8,072 nucleotides of DNA from an uncultured Pseudobdellovibrionaceae bacterium (GTDB lineage: Bacteria > Bdellovibrionota > Bdellovibrionia > Bdellovibrionales > JAMPXM01), in NCBI GenBank assembly GCA_934277865.1, contig CAKQVW010000124.1, positions 1 through 8,072 of the forward strand. The letters run 5' to 3'. Position 1 is the stretch's first letter; each line of letters starts with the position of its first letter. Below are positions 6,333 to 8,072 of the stretch, piece after piece. The notes beneath the pieces were generated by a model, which saw only the letters and a program-made list of their open reading frames with translations, was not told the DNA's origin and did not search any database. The translations under genes were made by a program, and so were the position numbers.

Positions 6333-6854
6333 ATGAGCGAAACGTCCGCAGTTGCCAAAGAAGATTTCGGCAAAGGATTTAAGCAGCAACGCTCGATGCG
6401 AAACATCCTGCTTCGGCCGGAGTTTCAGCTCAAGTATTCGTTCTACTTCGTCGGCATCACGCTGATCACGATGGGTGGAGTTTTTCTTCTCTTTTTGCTT
6501 TCGCTGGAAGACATGATCGCAACACTTGCTGTCGTCTACCGCATCGAGCCCGAAGTGATTGGCGCGATCCAAGACTCGCTTCGCACAGCCACCTTCACCA
6601 CCGTGATCGTGGGAGCCCTGTTTGGACTGATCTCGGTGTCGTTGGGCATTATTCTCACACACCGACTGATTGGACCGATGGTTCCAATTCGCCGCCTGAT
6701 TCAACAGCTCTCAGAAGGTCAGTACGGAATTCAAGGGCGCCTTCGCACCAAAGACGACTACCAAGACGTCATGAACGATTTAAATCGACTCTCGCTCAAA
6801 CTCTCCGAGCGGCACGGCAACCAGCCGGTCGATCAAATGACTGAGACGACCTAA
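6333..6854 (+). CDS. Two-TM membrane protein with a HAMP domain and no output domain
   Basis: A 173-aa inner-membrane protein. It has a short cytoplasmic basic N-terminus with RSMRNILLRPEFQLKYSF (20-37), TM1 at about 35-58, a short periplasmic stretch of about 30 residues (EDMIATLAVVYRIEPEVIGAIQDSLRT) and TM2 at about 88-110. A HAMP-like segment follows at 108-160 (THRLIGPMVPIRRLIQQLSEGQYG ... LRTKDDYQDVMNDLNRLSLKL), with the conserved Pro after TM2 and an acidic stretch at the start of the second helix. In sensor kinases and chemoreceptors the HAMP relays signals to a kinase or methyl-accepting domain, but here the protein stops 13 residues after the HAMP. Such short proteins may modify other receptors or form HAMP heterodimers; this is inference. 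The stop TAA overlaps the TAG of the convergent gene. It is not an obvious truncation: the end is clean and no kinase-like sequence follows in any frame. Confidence 0.82.
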   Translation: MSETSAVAKEDFGKGFKQQRSMRNILLRPEFQLKYSFYFVGITLITMGGVFLLFLLSLEDMIATLAVVYRIEPEVIGAIQDSLRTATFTTVIVGALFGLISVSLGIILTHRLIGPMVPIRRLIQQLSEGQYGIQGRLRTKDDYQDVMNDLNRLSLKLSERHGNQPVDQMTETT

Positions 6855-7267
6855 GTCACCGGGTCGTAGTAAAGAATGGCCCCACCGTTGATCAGCTCTT
6901 CACCATCTTGATTTGTCACACGCGATGCGACTTTGATGATGGGTTTGTCAGCGCGCACGTGAATGATACTGATTTCCGCGGTGACCGTATCTCCAATGTA
7001 ACAAGGCCCCTTGTAGCGAATGTCCTGGCTGATGATGATCGTGCCCGGACCTGGCAAATGCATACCTGCCACTCGGGACAACAAACCTCCCAAAATCATG
7101 CCGTGCGCGATGCGCTTTCCAAAGCGTGTCTTCGCCGCGAACTCATCGTCGACATGGACAGGATTGCGATCACCGGAAAGATCGGCAAACGCCTTAACCA
7201 TTTCGTCTGTGATCGTCACAGTGACAGACTCTTTCTGCCCAACTTTGAATGTACGACGTTCTCCCAT
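6851..7267 (-). CDS. MaoC-family (R)-specific enoyl-CoA hydratase
   Basis: A 138-aa single hot-dog-fold protein of the PhaJ/MaoC type, which adds water to trans-2-enoyl-CoA to give (R)-3-hydroxyacyl-CoA in fatty-acid or PHA-related metabolism. The hydratase-2 motif is intact: LSGDRNPVHVDDEFA at residues 30-44, with catalytic Asp33 and His38 in the same spacing as Asp31/His36 of Aeromonas PhaJ. GKRIAHGMILGGLLSRV (50-66) and GPGTIIISQDIRYKGPCYIGDTV follow as expected. The length is normal for the single-domain enzymes. The ATG at 7267 follows GGGGAG by 7 bases. No polyketide, PHA or beta-oxidation gene is adjacent, so the acyl chain it acts on cannot be told. It follows the HD-hydrolase gene by 23 bases, probably in one transcript. 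Confidence 0.92.
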   Translation of the reverse strand: MGERRTFKVGQKESVTVTITDEMVKAFADLSGDRNPVHVDDEFAAKTRFGKRIAHGMILGGLLSRVAGMHLPGPGTIIISQDIRYKGPCYIGDTVTAEISIIHVRADKPIIKVASRVTNQDGEELINGGAILYYDPVT

Positions 7268-7290
7268 GAACTATCTCCCCTTGGTCTCGA

Positions 7291-8072
7291 CTACAGCTTT
7301 CTATCGGCGACGATCTTGCCAGCTTTGCCAAACGATTCTGGCGCCACGTAGATGCGTTCGATCATCCGAGTCTCTTCGTACTTCTGAAACACACGAGTCA
7401 CCTTTTCGATAGGGACCGGCTTTTCGCGCTGGTCGTACTGGTCGACAACGAAAATGGGAAAGGCCTCTTGGTCCTGTGTCGCATGATACTTCGACAACCG
7501 AGTCGCCGATCCGCTTTGAATCGTGCGAATGCCTTCCGCCTCCAGCGCTTCGCAAATCTTGCGAGGCCGCGTGGTTTTTTCCGTCGTGTGAATCTCGGTC
7601 AGCATGCGATACGGACGGCGATCGGCGATGCGCTTGGCCCACTCGTTCTTCTGCTCGGCCAAATGTTCGTACAGCGAATAGTCGGAACAGCGAAGATAGT
7701 CCTCGATACCCGACGGCAAGTGGTACTTGCAATCGCTGGAGCCGAGATAGCGCTGAAGCATCTCCTCGAAGATGATGCTCTTGTGATGGAAGTAGACCAT
7801 CAGATACATGTGGTGTCGCGAAATCAGAAAATCATCGAACGTGTACAGCGCGCGACGATTGAGCGCCAAATGCATGCGCCCCTTGCTTTCGTGGTAGGTC
7901 AGGTTTCCGATCAACCACTCTAGCTCCACACGACCGTAGTTGGTTCCGCAGAAATAGGCGTCGCGCTCGAGATAGTCCATGCGGTCGACATCCATCTCAC
8001 TGGAGACGACTTGCGAGAGAATCGGCCGGAAGTCCAATCCTTGATCAAAATAAAAATCATCGGGCGCCTTCA
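7291..8072 (-). CDS. HD-superfamily phosphohydrolase, dGTPase-like (N-terminus beyond window edge)
   Basis: The C-terminal 260 or so residues of a predicted metal-dependent phosphohydrolase of the COG1078 type (usually around 400-450 aa, related to dNTP triphosphohydrolases). The frame is open to the right edge. The stretch SSEMDVDRMDYLERDAYFCGTNYGRVELEWLI, at about 22-53 residues from the edge, matches the family hallmark SSELDADRMDYLLRDSYxTG, where the first Asp of DxDR is the last metal ligand of the HD site. The HD pair itself would lie upstream, out of view. After this come HHMYLMVYFHHKSIIFEEMLQRYL and a C-terminal alpha/beta part (residues near FPIFVVDQYDQREKPVPIEKVTRVF). A TTG at 8037 could look like a start, but the homologous sequence KAPDDFYFDQG continues upstream of it, so it is internal. 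By family the reaction is hydrolysis of nucleoside phosphates; the substrate cannot be told. Confidence 0.88.
   Translation of the reverse strand, partial: KAPDDFYFDQGLDFRPILSQVVSSEMDVDRMDYLERDAYFCGTNYGRVELEWLIGNLTYHESKGRMHLALNRRALYTFDDFLISRHHMYLMVYFHHKSIIFEEMLQRYLGSSDCKYHLPSGIEDYLRCSDYSLYEHLAEQKNEWAKRIADRRPYRMLTEIHTTEKTTRPRKICEALEAEGIRTIQSGSATRLSKYHATQDQEAFPIFVVDQYDQREKPVPIEKVTRVFQKYEETRMIERIYVAPESFGKAGKIVADRKL

Noticed and set aside
6210..6704. N-terminal extension of the beta-barrel frame up to 6704
   Set aside because: The extension is Cys/His/Gln/Arg-rich, overlaps the HAMP gene on the other strand, and would bury the signal peptide in the middle of the protein.

Overview
The window is about 8 kb of gene-dense bacterial DNA of moderate GC content, with short intergenic gaps and no RNA gene, insertion sequence, CRISPR array or phage gene that I could see. 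A Gram-negative host is clear from the periplasmic binding protein, the outer-membrane beta-barrel protein and the Sec signal peptides. A Bdellovibrionota or other deltaproteobacteria-like host is my best guess, based on the style of the HAMP-only membrane protein and the secreted HNH protein, but this is an impression and not a demonstration.

Left part (1-4056, all minus strand): a dipeptide ABC transporter operon read right to left, dppA-dppB-dppC-dppD. dppD runs off the left edge. The genes are tightly coupled: a 9-base gap A-B, a 4-base ATGA overlap B-C, and a one-base TGATG overlap C-D. DppA captures dipeptides in the periplasm, DppB and DppC form the channel, and DppD is one of the ATPases; dppF would be expected further left, outside the window. 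Mature DppA keeps E. coli-like numbering for its ligand-binding and cysteine positions. Its leader (4057-4177) carries a 12-base-period tandem repeat and a possible 6-codon mini-ORF.

Middle (4178-6209): uracil-DNA glycosylase (ung, minus) stands upstream of the dpp operon on the same strand. It is divergent from a small secreted HNH-nuclease-type protein (plus, 5073-5606), whose ribosome binding site lies in a small inverted repeat. That gene converges, with only 15 bases between stops, on a small outer-membrane beta-barrel protein (minus, 5622-6209).

Right part (6210-8072): the divergent gap 6210-6332 holds two perfect palindromes (12 and 16 bp) that look like operator sites. It is followed by a two-TM HAMP-domain protein without an output domain (plus, 6333-6854). 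The stop codon of that gene overlaps, tail to tail, the stop of a MaoC-type (R)-enoyl-CoA hydratase (minus, 6851-7267). Upstream of the hydratase on the same strand, 23 bases away, lies an HD-superfamily phosphohydrolase of the dGTPase-like COG1078 type (minus, 7291 to the right edge), which lacks its N-terminus here.

Most of the window is ordinary housekeeping and transport content. The points worth a second look are the dppA leader, the SD hairpin of the HNH gene, the paired palindromes, and the HAMP stub. I do not see evidence for a new multi-gene system.
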